NCBI GenBank assembly: GCA_964632505.1
Contig: CAZWCE010000010.1
Span: 99,883 to 163,882, forward strand
Direction: 5' to 3'
Length of the DNA: 64,000 bases
DNA from: CAZWCE01 sp964632505
GTDB lineage: Bacteria > Planctomycetota > Planctomycetia > Pirellulales > Thermoguttaceae
Shown: piece after piece, positions 50,843 through 59,924 of the stretch
How positions within the stretch are numbered: the stretch's first letter is position 1
Layout of the letters: each line of letters starts with the position of its first letter
Translations under genes and position numbers: made by a program
The notes under the pieces: generated by a model
The model's database searches: none
What the model saw: the letters and a program-made list of their open reading frames with translations, nothing else
Told to the model about the DNA's origin: nothing

Positions 50843-51376
50843 ATGGCGCAGAGGAGGACCAGTACCACGACCCAAAAGGGAAATCAACAGCGTGTGAACG
50901 ATATGATCCGCATTTCTCCGGTCCGGGTCATTTCCCAGGACGGTGAACAGCTTGGCATCATGGAAACCAAGGACGCGATGGAAGCGGCCCGAAAAGCAGG
51001 GCAGGACTTGGTGGAGGTCGCCCCTTCGGCGAAACCGCCGGTCTGTCGGATCATGGATTTTGGCAAATTCAAGTATCAGCAGAAGAAACGCCAAAGCAAG
51101 CAACACACACACCGATCGAAACTCAAAGAGTTGCGGGTTCGCCCGAAAACGGGAGAACATGACATCCAGGTGAAAGTGAACAAGGCCAAAGACTTCCTCA
51201 GCAGCAAGGACAAAGTGCTGCTTTCGGTCATGTTCCGAGGTCGCGAAATGGCCCACATCGAAGAAGGCCAACGGGTGCTGCAGCACATCATCGAGGAACT
51301 TGAGGAAGTGTGCAAGGTGGAATCGCCCCCCAAGCAACAAGGCAAACGCATCTCTTGCACATTGGCCCCAAAGTAG
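50843..51376 (+). CDS. infC: Translation initiation factor IF-3
   Basis: A 177-residue IF-3 with both domains. The N-domain reads VNDMIRISPVRVISQDGEQL, followed by AGQDLVEVAPSAKPPVCRIMD and the lysine-rich linker FGKFKYQQKKRQ; the C-domain has RPKTGEHDIQVKVNKAKDFL, VMFRGREMAH and HIIEELEEV. IF-3 keeps 30S subunits free and checks the start codon. The start codon here is ATG with GGAG five bases upstream, not the rare AUU used for autoregulation in E. coli. rpmI and rplT, which usually follow, are absent: the next gene is a CPBP protease. Confidence 0.96.
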   Translation: MAQRRTSTTTQKGNQQRVNDMIRISPVRVISQDGEQLGIMETKDAMEAARKAGQDLVEVAPSAKPPVCRIMDFGKFKYQQKKRQSKQHTHRSKLKELRVRPKTGEHDIQVKVNKAKDFLSSKDKVLLSVMFRGREMAHIEEGQRVLQHIIEELEEVCKVESPPKQQGKRISCTLAPK

Positions 51377-51641
51377 GGTTCCCCGCCGTCTCGTTTTCGA
51401 GATGCGACCGCCTTCTCCCTCCCCCTCGGTGGAGAGCAGTTTCAAGGGGGACATCGACCGACTTTTTCCTCTCCTCCGAAATCAGGACCGCAGCGGTAGG
51501 CCTCTGCCGCCGCGTCGCCTCGGATTCCCCCGCCGCGTCCCTCCTTGCCGCATCGCGGTGGACGGCCCCCGGAATTTTCCACTGAAGATCGCCCCCACGG
51601 CCGATCGTGAATCGTCCGACGCCCCTGGGAATGGACCAATC

Positions 51642-52271
51642 ATGGAGCAACCCTCCCCACCTGAAATCGCACCTTCGAGCAAGGCCGTCATCCTTTCCGC
51701 GATCTTCTTCGAGGGAGGAATGGCTCTCTTGGCGATCGGGCTGGGTTATTTCCTTGGCTTCCCCCTGGGAAAACGGATCGACTGGAACGGACCGGACCTT
51801 CTCTACGGCGCTCTGGCGACCTTTCCCCTTTTGGGCCTGTTCCTCTTCTCGCTGACCAGTCGATGGACGCCCTTCCGACGCGTCCGTCGCGTCATGCGAA
51901 GGCTCCTGCTCGAGTCGATGAAAAACTGCTCCGTATTGCAGCTCTTGTTGATTTGCCTCTTGGCCGGCTTTGGAGAGGAGCTCCTCTTTCGGGGACTGAT
52001 TCAAGAGGGATTGGCTACCTGGATCGGGGGGGACGCCGGCAATTGGATCGGATTGTTCGTCGGGGCCGTCACCTTCGGCATCTTGCATCCCATCTCCCTC
52101 ACCTACGTCGTGCTGGTCGCGATCGTCGGCCTTTACCTAGGTGCTCTAATGATCTATTTCGACAACCTCCTCGTGCCGATCGTCGTGCACACCTTCTACG
52201 ATTTCGTCGCGATTCGCACGATGGTGCTGTTGTACCAAGGGAAAACCAGGAGGCAAAATCCACAAAAGTAA
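51642..52271 (+). CDS. CPBP-family intramembrane metalloprotease
   Basis: A 209-residue membrane protein with about five or six helices. The three CPBP (Rce1/abortive infection) motifs are intact: GEELLFRG with Glu112, Glu113 and Arg117; FGILH with Phe145 and His149; and VVHTFYDF with His183 and Asp187. Members cleave within membranes or act in peptide maturation and immunity; the substrate here is unknown. ATG 51642 is chosen since the first helix starts soon after; the longer frame from 51300 overlaps infC and lacks support. It lies 265 bp downstream of infC on the same strand. Confidence 0.88.
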   Translation: MEQPSPPEIAPSSKAVILSAIFFEGGMALLAIGLGYFLGFPLGKRIDWNGPDLLYGALATFPLLGLFLFSLTSRWTPFRRVRRVMRRLLLESMKNCSVLQLLLICLLAGFGEELLFRGLIQEGLATWIGGDAGNWIGLFVGAVTFGILHPISLTYVVLVAIVGLYLGALMIYFDNLLVPIVVHTFYDFVAIRTMVLLYQGKTRRQNPQK

Positions 52272-52454
52272 TCCCTACGACCGGAAAGATTCACCAAAAT
52301 GCCTCCTCGGGCCCTCTGCCGCGGGAGATCGCATCCGGCCTCGTCGATAATGGTTTCTGATAGAAATTCGCCCTTGGAGCATGAATCGTGAACTCGAAAA
52401 TAACCTCGATTCGGCGATTCCGGGAGAATTTCTCCCAGGTGACGGGAATCCTCG

Positions 52455-52483
52455 TTTCCAAACGGGAGCTTTTTTGCAATAAT
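52455..52483 (+). promoter_or_regulatory. Candidate promoter for the BON-domain gene
   Basis: TTTCCA (52455-52460) and AATAAT (52478-52483) are 17 bp apart, with the -10 five of six. The start codon is 75 bp downstream. Confidence 0.4.
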
Positions 52484-52557
52484 TGAATCAAGAGCGGTTC
52501 CGGTCCGATTCCGGAAAAAACACGCTTCAGGCCCTCCCTGCGGATAAGGAGCAGAAC

Positions 52558-53667
52558 ATGGCACACGGGCTGAGAATTTCGATGCTGGTGGGGTGGATCG
52601 TTGTGGCCGGCGCCACGACCGCGATGGCCCAATGGTCGAGCGTCACCTACGATCCGGCCACCGGAGAGCAATATCCGCTGTACCAAGTCACCAGCCGGGG
52701 CATGTTCGGGGTTCAGGAATACGGCGTTCCGATCAAGCCGGACAACAAGAATTCACGCTTTCCTCACCATGGGATCCGCTTCGGTCCTTCGGGAGCGATT
52801 CTCGGCGTCGATCGCTCCGCCGCCAATTCAATGTTCAAGCCGCATCTGCTCCCTCAAGCCGGATTCGAGGCGAGAGACTACTATCCCGAACCGGGCCGGA
52901 CGACGCTCACCCCACGACCGCGCCCTCCCCGACAACCGCAAAACATGCAATTCGCCCAAGGTTCGCCGGTCCCCGAGTCGGAACTCGTCGGAGGACAGCG
53001 TCTGCGTCCGGAGCAATTCCAGCGGGACGGAAGGATTCCCGGCCGAACGCCGACTCCACGACAGCCGACGCCACCGCAAAGGCCTTCGGAGGAGATCTGG
53101 TTCCGCGGTGCCCCGTCCGAATCTTCGCGAACCACCGCCGAACCGAATACGCCCTCCGCAGATCCCTTCTACGGGGGTGCCGGCATGATGGGGGCGGCTC
53201 GCCAACCCGGCGGAGGAACTCTTCGCGCTCCCACACCCGGGGCGGCCCAAATGACCTCTTCCGACCGAGCCCGGGGAAATCCCCCGCAAACCTTCTATTT
53301 CCAGCCCCAGCAACAAGACCGCACGGGGCGGATCGAGGAACAACTCGAGCTATCGCTTCTGCAAAGCCCGTCGGTGAATTTGCAATCGCCGGTTCGCGTG
53401 ACACTCCAGAACGGCGTGGCCACGGTGCGCGGCATCGTTCCGACGGCAGAGCATCGCATGCAGGCGGGAAGATTGCTGTTGAGCAATCCGGCCGTGAACC
53501 AGGTGAACAACCTGATGGTACCGCTCTCCGAACGAGATACGCTTCCGGAGCCGATCGAACTGAACCCGGTCACTCCCGAACCCGGGGAAATACCGACCCC
53601 TGAAAATCCCGCTTCCTCGGGCTCAAGCGGCCCCGGTGGAGCCGCCTCTTCCGAAACCGGCCAGTGA
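52558..53667 (+). CDS. Exported BON-domain protein
   Basis: A 369-residue protein. A signal peptide (MAHGLRISMLVGWIVVAG, cleavage after AMA) is followed by about 40 ordered residues with YDPATGEQYPLYQVTSRGMF, then about 180 residues rich in Pro, Arg, Gln and Gly that look disordered. The C-terminal part (about 270-325) is a BON domain: EEQLELSLLQSPSVNLQ, VRVTLQNGVATVRGIVPTAE, and LLSNPAVNQVNNLMVPL. BON domains bind phospholipid or envelope surfaces. AGGAG six bases before the ATG fixes the start. The extra upstream frame from 52483 is not needed. A second run of Pro/Glu/Ser ends the protein. Confidence 0.82.
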   Translation: MAHGLRISMLVGWIVVAGATTAMAQWSSVTYDPATGEQYPLYQVTSRGMFGVQEYGVPIKPDNKNSRFPHHGIRFGPSGAILGVDRSAANSMFKPHLLPQAGFEARDYYPEPGRTTLTPRPRPPRQPQNMQFAQGSPVPESELVGGQRLRPEQFQRDGRIPGRTPTPRQPTPPQRPSEEIWFRGAPSESSRTTAEPNTPSADPFYGGAGMMGAARQPGGGTLRAPTPGAAQMTSSDRARGNPPQTFYFQPQQQDRTGRIEEQLELSLLQSPSVNLQSPVRVTLQNGVATVRGIVPTAEHRMQAGRLLLSNPAVNQVNNLMVPLSERDTLPEPIELNPVTPEPGEIPTPENPASSGSSGPGGAASSETGQ

Positions 53668-53688
53668 GCTCCGGCCGAAGTCACGGGG

Positions 53689-54342
53689 TCAGGATCCGGC
53701 AACCGCTTCTTCGCGACGCAATCGGCTCGAGAGCACCGCGAAGCTGGCCGAGAGCTTCACGTCCTCGCAGACGACGGATTCCGGCAGGTCAAGACGCACA
53801 GGCGTATAATTCCAGATGCCTTGAACGCCGATCTCCACCAGCAGATCCGCCGTTTCCTGGGCCGCTTCAGCGGGAACCGTCAGAATGCCGATGAGCACTT
53901 CCCCCTGATGGTCGATCGGCGAGAGCTTCTTGATGTCCTTCACCGGGCAACCGTGGACTTTCTTGCCGATCTTTCGCGAATCGCTGTCGAAAGCGGCCAA
54001 GATCTCCAGACCATGCTCGGCGAACCCCTTGTAACCGAGAATCGCACTGCCGAGGCTTCCCGCCCCCACCAGCACGGCGGGAGAAGGCTGGTCCCAACCG
54101 AGGAATTTCTCCACCGCCTGGATCAGCTCGTCGATTCGAAACCCCACCTTCGGGCGGCCCGTGATACCGGTGATCGCCAGGTCCTTGCGAACTTGGACGC
54201 TCAACTGCCCGAATTCTTCGGCAATTCGGGTGCACGAGACCACGGTCTCTCCTTCTTCCCCAAGCTCCTTCAGAAAGCGGAGATACACAGGAAGACGTTG
54301 GATACTGGGAATCGGATACGTTTTTCGGGAATGATTGGTCAT
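53689..54342 (-). CDS. rex: Redox-sensing transcriptional repressor Rex
   Basis: A 217-residue Rex. The N-terminal winged helix (IPSIQRLPVYLRFLKELGE, FGQLSVQVRKDLAITG) is followed by a Rossmann domain with VLVGAGSLGSAILGY (GxGxxG), FDSDSRKIGKKVHGCPV, and the C-terminal domain-swap helix. Rex senses the NADH/NAD ratio and represses fermentation and respiratory genes. The second residue of the usual GAGNLG is Ser here. Start 54342 is the family start; the ribosome site is weak. No Rex operator (TTGTGA-N6-TCACAA) was seen near it. A promoter candidate lies at 54528-54557. The dihaem cytochrome gene 1.4 kb away is a conceivable but untested target. Confidence 0.94.
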   Translation of the reverse strand: MTNHSRKTYPIPSIQRLPVYLRFLKELGEEGETVVSCTRIAEEFGQLSVQVRKDLAITGITGRPKVGFRIDELIQAVEKFLGWDQPSPAVLVGAGSLGSAILGYKGFAEHGLEILAAFDSDSRKIGKKVHGCPVKDIKKLSPIDHQGEVLIGILTVPAEAAQETADLLVEIGVQGIWNYTPVRLDLPESVVCEDVKLSASFAVLSSRLRREEAVAGS

Positions 54343-54527
54343 CGACGTTCGCCAAGTTAAGGGGCACCACGACACGATCGGGGAAAAAGAAACACGATCT
54401 CCCAAGAGCTTCTTACGTGCGAACCCGTTGCGGGCTACATAAGCAGAATGATATTCGGCAAGATGATGACCGGCGGGCGTCGACGGATGTGCGGAAGCCT
54501 TCCATTGAAGATGCGGAGATAATCACT

Positions 54528-54557
54528 ATCGTACCATTTAGAGTAATTTATTGTCAA
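54528..54557 (-). promoter_or_regulatory. Candidate rex promoter
   Basis: On the minus strand a perfect TTGACA (54557-54552) is followed 18 bp later by TACGAT (54533-54528). It lies between the stop of the receiver-like gene and rex, giving a leader of about 180 nt. Confidence 0.45.
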
Positions 54558-54574
54558 GCGATTCGGCTTCTCTT

Positions 54575-55519
54575 TCATCGAGAGACACCAAGAGAGTTTT
54601 CCTCGGGCCGAAAAAAAGATCCCAGATCGTCAAGCCGCATCGGTTTGGAAACGACCGCCTCGCCCCCGGCCGCGTTCCACCCGGCGACCTCTTCCCAGCG
54701 GGGATCATCGAGCAACGCGACCAACCGGATGCCCTCGAATCGTGCCCGCAAATGGTGCAAAACAGGGCAAAGCTTTCCGTCGAACTTCGGTTGATCCCAA
54801 AAAAGCACCGCCGGCGGCATCCGCCAAGCGGGAGAAAGCAACTCGGCCAACGACACCGAAAGAGCGCCGCCCCCCAACGATTCGACCGCATCGAGCAGGA
54901 ATTGCCGCATCGCAGGGCTTTCCGCCAGCACGGCCGAACTCCCCGAAAATGGGGCGTCCGCCCCTCCGTCACGCCCCCTAAAAACAGGGATTCTTCTTGG
55001 TTCGCTCCCAAAATCATGCATTTCGGAAGCCTTCACCATCGAGCCGAAGTCGCTTCGCGCCCCGCTCCGAGCGCTTTTCATCAGAATCAACTCTTCCTCC
55101 CCGGACGTCGCGGGAAGCGACCAGCCGGAAGCCCCTCCAGAGAGCAGGAATCGAAGCTCCTTTTCCCCACCACGGGCCCATTGGTGCCAATACAGCCGGA
55201 TCGTCCCCGGTACCGGCGAACCGGTTCGCATCTCTCCTTCACACCAACTTCCCAAGAGGACCAACTGTCGCGTGAGGGGGCTTGCCCGACGGACTCGATC
55301 CATCCACTGGTGGGGGTACTGTCCCGGATAATCCTGAAGCCAGCAGATCAACAAGAACGGCGGATCCCGACCGACGCGATCGATGAACGCTTCAAAATGG
55401 GAATCGCGGAAAAAACGGACCTCGGCGAGCGACCGCATCGAACGACAAGCCGTCTGAAATTCTTCCCGGTGGGCATTCCCCACCACCGCGATCGGAAACG
55501 ACGAACCCGACTCCTCCAC
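54575..55519 (-). CDS. Uncharacterised protein with degenerate receiver-like modules
   Basis: A 314-residue protein of a family I cannot name. The N-terminal third (FPIAVVGNAHREEFQTACRS ... PPFLLICWLQDYPGQYPHQW ... RQLVLLGSWCEGEMRTG ... IRLYWHQWARG) and the C-terminal third (PPAVLFWDQPKFDGKLCPVL ... IRLVALLDDPRWEEVAGWNA ... GGEAVVSKPMRLDDLGSFF) both have the alternating pattern of CheY-like receivers. The second keeps the Lys-Pro end strand but has no clear phospho-Asp/acidic pair. A low-complexity linker joins them. The start is GTG with a textbook AGGAGGTGAT six bases upstream. It lies between rex and the divergent cytochrome gene. Confidence 0.68.
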   Translation of the reverse strand: MEESGSSFPIAVVGNAHREEFQTACRSMRSLAEVRFFRDSHFEAFIDRVGRDPPFLLICWLQDYPGQYPHQWMDRVRRASPLTRQLVLLGSWCEGEMRTGSPVPGTIRLYWHQWARGGEKELRFLLSGGASGWSLPATSGEEELILMKSARSGARSDFGSMVKASEMHDFGSEPRRIPVFRGRDGGADAPFSGSSAVLAESPAMRQFLLDAVESLGGGALSVSLAELLSPAWRMPPAVLFWDQPKFDGKLCPVLHHLRARFEGIRLVALLDDPRWEEVAGWNAAGGEAVVSKPMRLDDLGSFFRPEENSLGVSR

Positions 55520-55659
55520 AAATCACCTCCTCGATCCTCTCCAGTCTCATTTTTTCCCCGGCCCGCCGGACGGCACGAACATCCTGCGCCACTCGGAGTT
55601 CCCGGCCACTTCTCCCCATCGGGCCCGATTCGCCCTTGTCTCGGCGAAATCGAAAAGGG

Positions 55660-55688
55660 TTGGGAGAAGTCTCCCTTTCGCGTATAAT
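55660..55688 (+). promoter_or_regulatory. Candidate promoter for the cytochrome c gene
   Basis: TTGGGA (55660-55665) and a perfect TATAAT (55683-55688) are 17 bp apart, about 105 bp before the ATG at 55794. Confidence 0.55.
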
Positions 55689-55793
55689 AGTCTCCAGCCG
55701 ACCGGGACTCAAGAGAAGCTACCGAGCCGGCTGCGCTCCACGTCGGCTCTTTTTGCAATCCCTGGAACGTGCCCTCGGGGGGGACGCCTTGCC

Positions 55794-57782
55794 ATGAACC
55801 GTCCGTTCGCTTTACGTTCACTTCACTTTACCCGACGCTTCGCAGGATCAGCAAGAAGGACGTTCTTCTTTTCGATCATGCTCGTGCTCTCGGCATCCTC
55901 TTTTTCCGCACCGGTTCGTACCGCCGAGCCGAACAATACGGAAGCGGCCTGGCAGAGACCGGTGGACCTGTGGGTTTCCCCGAATCAGGACACTTTCCTC
56001 CTGTTGACCGCCGAAAAACCGGCCCTGTGGAAATGGAGCCCCGAAGGCGTGCAACACCTCCCTCTGGAGGACACTCCCCACCGAATGAAGCGACTCCCCG
56101 ACGAGGAAATGCTGGCGGTCACCTGCGGCGGATTTCACGGAAAGCTGCTGTTGATCGATCACGAGCACCTTGCCATCCGCAAACGCATCCCCGTAGGGCA
56201 TACTCCCTGCGATGTGACGATCGGCCGGCGCGAGGGTCGCCGAACGGCTTGGGTCTGCCATCGTTTCGACGGGACGGTCTCGGAGGTGGATCTGGAAAAG
56301 GGAATCTGTCGCCGGACCTTCTCGGTCGGCCGTGAACCGATCGCCCTCTCCCTGACCCCCGACGGACGACGATTGATGATCGCCCACCACCTTCCCGCGA
56401 TGTCGAACGAGGGAAGCCACGTCGCCTCGACCGTATCGACGCGGGACCTCGAATCGGGACGAACGATTCACGCTTCCTTGCTGCCGGGAGCGATGAACGT
56501 TCGCGATCTGGCCATCGATCCGACGGGCCGAATCGCCGTGGCCACTCACTTGGATGGTAAATTCGAACACATTCCGAGCCATTCCGATGCCGGCTGGATC
56601 AACGAGAACATGATTTCGTTGCTCAACGCCGAGACCGGGCAGCGGCACGCCTCGATGTCGCTCGACGCGCTCGGCTACGGCGCCGGCAATCCCTGGGGAC
56701 TGGCCTGCTCGGCCGAGGGATCATGGCTCGCCGTCGCCCATGCCGGGAGTTGCGAAATCACTCTCTTGAATCTCCGATGGCTCCGAAGGCCGTTCGTTTC
56801 GTCGGAGAACGCCCAAGAGCAGGATGCTCCCGACCATCTGCCCAACCAGATACGCATCCCTCTTCCCGTCAAAGGATTGCGGCGACTCTGCTGGGCCGGC
56901 CAAACGCTCTGGGCCTGTGGATTTTTCGACGATACCCTCGCGTGCATCCGTTGCGAGAAGCCACTGGTTCCGGAACGGCTTTCCTCGGCGCCATCGTCGG
57001 TGGATCCCCCTCTCGATTTGGTTCCGCCGAGTTGGAGTCGGCAATCGCTTCCGGAATTTGAAATCGAGGGAATCCGTTTTCAGCGCGACCTCTTCCGATT
57101 CACTCGCGATGAACCCTGGAGCGCCGTTCGGCGCGGCGCCATGCTCTTCCACGACGCCACCGGTGCCCTCGAATCGTGGCACAGTTGTCAGAGCTGCCAT
57201 CCCGACGGCCGCAGCGACGCCTTGAACTGGGACCTGCTGAACGACGGATTGAACAACCCGAAGAACACCAAAAGTCTCCTGCTCTCGCACCGGACGCCCC
57301 CGGCGATGGCCACCGGCGTGCGAGCGACGGCGGAGATCGCCGTGCGTTCGGGAATCGAGCACATCCTGTTTTCCGACTTTTCCGAATCCGACGCCCAAGC
57401 CATCGATGCCTATCTTCGGACTCTGGAGCCGGTGAAAAGTCCCTTCCTCGACGACCACGGAGAGTTGACCGCCTCGGCCCGGAGGGGCAAGCGGCTGTTC
57501 GAACGTCCGGAGATGGGGTGTTCCCGGTGCCATCCGGCCCCTCTTTTCACCGATCTACGGAACCACGATGTGGGCACCTCCGGCCCCCGCGACCATCGCT
57601 TCGCCTTCGACACTCCCACCTTGATCGAAGTCTGGCGCACCGCCCCTTATCTTCACGACGGACGCTACGCCACACTGCGGCAGGTCTTGGTCGAGGGCAA
57701 GCACGGCCACGGAGAAAAGGGCATCGATCGCCTCTCCTCGAAGGACATGGACGACCTAATCATGTATCTTCGTTCACTATAA
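55794..57782 (+). CDS. Exported beta-propeller dihaem cytochrome c
   Basis: A 662-residue protein. A long signal peptide (hydrophobic about 23-40) leads to a beta-propeller of about 350 residues with YVTN-type strands (LWVSPNQDTFLLLTAEKPAL, IALSLTPDGRRLMIAHH, DLAIDPTGRIAVATHLDGKF, GLACSAEGSWLAVAHAGS). The C-terminal part is a dihaem cytochrome: CQSCH at 465-469 and CSRCH at 576-580, with TAPYLHDGRYATLRQVL near the end, a segment typical of the MauG/CcpA dihaem peroxidase group. It should work in the periplasm as an electron carrier, peroxidase or oxidase; the substrate is unknown. The start ATG is not well supported by a ribosome site. Confidence 0.85.
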   Translation: MNRPFALRSLHFTRRFAGSARRTFFFSIMLVLSASSFSAPVRTAEPNNTEAAWQRPVDLWVSPNQDTFLLLTAEKPALWKWSPEGVQHLPLEDTPHRMKRLPDEEMLAVTCGGFHGKLLLIDHEHLAIRKRIPVGHTPCDVTIGRREGRRTAWVCHRFDGTVSEVDLEKGICRRTFSVGREPIALSLTPDGRRLMIAHHLPAMSNEGSHVASTVSTRDLESGRTIHASLLPGAMNVRDLAIDPTGRIAVATHLDGKFEHIPSHSDAGWINENMISLLNAETGQRHASMSLDALGYGAGNPWGLACSAEGSWLAVAHAGSCEITLLNLRWLRRPFVSSENAQEQDAPDHLPNQIRIPLPVKGLRRLCWAGQTLWACGFFDDTLACIRCEKPLVPERLSSAPSSVDPPLDLVPPSWSRQSLPEFEIEGIRFQRDLFRFTRDEPWSAVRRGAMLFHDATGALESWHSCQSCHPDGRSDALNWDLLNDGLNNPKNTKSLLLSHRTPPAMATGVRATAEIAVRSGIEHILFSDFSESDAQAIDAYLRTLEPVKSPFLDDHGELTASARRGKRLFERPEMGCSRCHPAPLFTDLRNHDVGTSGPRDHRFAFDTPTLIEVWRTAPYLHDGRYATLRQVLVEGKHGHGEKGIDRLSSKDMDDLIMYLRSL

Positions 57783-57827
57783 CACCGAACGATCTTCCGC
57801 TTCGGGCAACTCCGCGAAATCGGGAAT

Positions 57828-59924
57828 TCACTGCTCTTCCGGAGGGAGCGGGGGCGCTGCCGCGGGTTCCGCTTGGGGCCCCGATTTCCCATTCCAAAAC
57901 CACATCGACTCGCCCGGATCCTCGTGACGGATCAACGGGAGAAGGACCTTGATTTTCGTGCCTTCTCCGGGAGCACTTTCGATCTTCACTTCTCCTTCGA
58001 ACATTCGCGTCCGTTCCTGAATTCCCGTCAGGCCGAAACCACCACCGGATTCCATTTCGCCGGGATCGAAGCCGACCCCCTGGTCGGAGACCTCCACATG
58101 GATCGTCCCCTCTTCCGAGGCCATCTTCCGGCCGTCTTCCGGTTCCGAAACCTTCTCTTCCCGCAACACCACTTTGGCCTTCTTCGTCGAGGCATGTTTG
58201 ACGATGTTGTTCAGCGCCTCCTGGATGATCCGGAAGATGGAATTTTCCAGCAAGGGAGCATACCGGGCTTCCTGCGTTCGCTGGTAGAAAGTGATATCGA
58301 GTCCATACCGTTCAATGTATTCGTACAAGAGATGCTCGATCGCCATGATGATTCCCTGCTCGTCGAGAATCGGGGGGCGGAGATTATTGATGATCAATCG
58401 GGCTTCCTTGATGGCATCCTGAAGATGGGCCTTGGCCAGCTCGAAGAGTTGCGTCGCCGGTTCGGGAATGTCTTGGAGAAATCGCCCGAAAGCGTCCAAC
58501 TGCATGGAGGCACCGGAGACCAACTGGACCAGACCGTCGTGAATCTCGTAGGCGATCAGGCGGTGATCCCGGTCCGAGGCGGACACCAACTGTCGGAGCC
58601 GCCGGCGCTCCCGCTCCTCTTTCTCCCGCTTGCGGAACTGTTCGGTCACTACCCCCGAGACCCCCCAATAACCAATGAACTTCTGATCATCATTGTACAA
58701 AGGGATCCCACTCGACTGGGTAATAACTTCCTCACCGTTGGCATGCCGGACCCGCATCAGAAGATCGGAAAAGGGACGGCGCCTTTCGAGATGCTCCTTC
58801 TTGATCTGGGGGGTGATCACCTTCGTTTTGGGAGAGAAAAAACTCCGCCGGTTGTTCAAGAAGTGCGCGGGAGGATATCCCAGGTGCCCCTCGGCATTCG
58901 CGTCGACGTCGACGTAGCGAAAATCTTCGTCGATCTGCCAAGTCCAGGAATCGGTCGCGTCGATCAACAGACGGTGACGCTGGTGCGCCTCCTTGATATT
59001 CGACTCCACACGCTTCTGCTCACTGATATCCAGGAGGATCCCGTCGACCCATTTTGAAACGCCGTTGAAATCGGAAATCACCTGCCCCCGCTCCTGCATC
59101 CAGCGCATCGAGCCGTCGCGGTGATACAACCGATATTCAATCAGATAATCCCTCTTGCTTTGGGCGATTTCCGTATAAGTATCGAGAACCTTTTGGCGAT
59201 CCTTGGCATGGATCATGTCCCAGAACCGGGTCATCTGGGTGCCCAAAAAGTAAGAGGAGGGAAATCCGGTGAATTCCTTGATCTTGTCGCTGATGAACAT
59301 CGCCCGGCGGGGCTCTCGAATCCTGAGACGGAAGATGAGCCCCATCGAATTGTCGACCAAGGTACGGAACTGCTCCTCCCGGGCCTGCAGCGACGCCTCC
59401 AGCCGGCTTCGGCGTATGATCTCCTGCTCGAACTGCTGGTTCGTGCTCTCCAGCGTCTGGACCGTGGCCGACATTTCCCGAGTGCGTCGGCGTACCTCTT
59501 CATCGAGCACCGATTGCAAGACGGCCTTCTCCTCCTCCAATTTCCGCACGTGCTCGCGATCGGTGAAGAAGATGCCGAAGTAGGCGGGAACGCCCTTTTC
59601 ATCGTGGAGCAAAAAGAGATATTGCCGTACTTGGATCTCAACCTTCTGGAACGGATGATAGACCTTACGATCGCCCACCCAGGAACCGTGCTGGATGGCG
59701 TGGTCGTAGACCTGAAGCATTTTTTCCCGCGACTTTCGAGGATAAGCTTTCTTGAAGTTGTAGCCGATCAGCTCATCCACCGAACATCCATAAAAGCCGG
59801 CCATCTTTCGATTCGCCAGGATGATCGTTCCTTCGAGCGTGGCCACCCCGATCGCGAAATCCGATTCCTCGAAAAGTTGTTCCAGGAGAAGAAGTCGTTC
59901 TTGTTGATTGAGTTTCTTCTCCAT
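57828..59924 (-). CDS. NarX-type histidine kinase with three PAS domains
   Basis: A 698-residue soluble kinase. PAS1 (about 15-125) starts LFEESDFAIGVATLEGTIIL. A coiled coil spans about 125-185. PAS2 (185-305) has REEQFRTLVDNSMGLIFRL and a PAC end WVDGILLDISEQKR. PAS3 (315-430) has LLIDATDSWTWQIDEDF. The transmitter is the HisKA_3 kind with His462 in AYEIHDGLVQLVSGASM, then an ATPase with EALNNIVKHA, DQGVGFDP and GGGFGLTGIQER. Kinases of this kind pair with NarL/FixJ regulators, and none is in the window. No haem, flavin or iron-sulfur ligand is obvious. ATG 59924 begins just before PAS1; the ribosome site is weak. A Pro/Ala tail follows. Confidence 0.92.
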   Translation of the reverse strand: MEKKLNQQERLLLLEQLFEESDFAIGVATLEGTIILANRKMAGFYGCSVDELIGYNFKKAYPRKSREKMLQVYDHAIQHGSWVGDRKVYHPFQKVEIQVRQYLFLLHDEKGVPAYFGIFFTDREHVRKLEEEKAVLQSVLDEEVRRRTREMSATVQTLESTNQQFEQEIIRRSRLEASLQAREEQFRTLVDNSMGLIFRLRIREPRRAMFISDKIKEFTGFPSSYFLGTQMTRFWDMIHAKDRQKVLDTYTEIAQSKRDYLIEYRLYHRDGSMRWMQERGQVISDFNGVSKWVDGILLDISEQKRVESNIKEAHQRHRLLIDATDSWTWQIDEDFRYVDVDANAEGHLGYPPAHFLNNRRSFFSPKTKVITPQIKKEHLERRRPFSDLLMRVRHANGEEVITQSSGIPLYNDDQKFIGYWGVSGVVTEQFRKREKEERERRRLRQLVSASDRDHRLIAYEIHDGLVQLVSGASMQLDAFGRFLQDIPEPATQLFELAKAHLQDAIKEARLIINNLRPPILDEQGIIMAIEHLLYEYIERYGLDITFYQRTQEARYAPLLENSIFRIIQEALNNIVKHASTKKAKVVLREEKVSEPEDGRKMASEEGTIHVEVSDQGVGFDPGEMESGGGFGLTGIQERTRMFEGEVKIESAPGEGTKIKVLLPLIRHEDPGESMWFWNGKSGPQAEPAAAPPLPPEEQ

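Noticed and set aside
54343..54574. Rex operator near rex
   Set aside because: No TTGTGA-N6-TCACAA-like sequence was found; only a promoter candidate could be supported.
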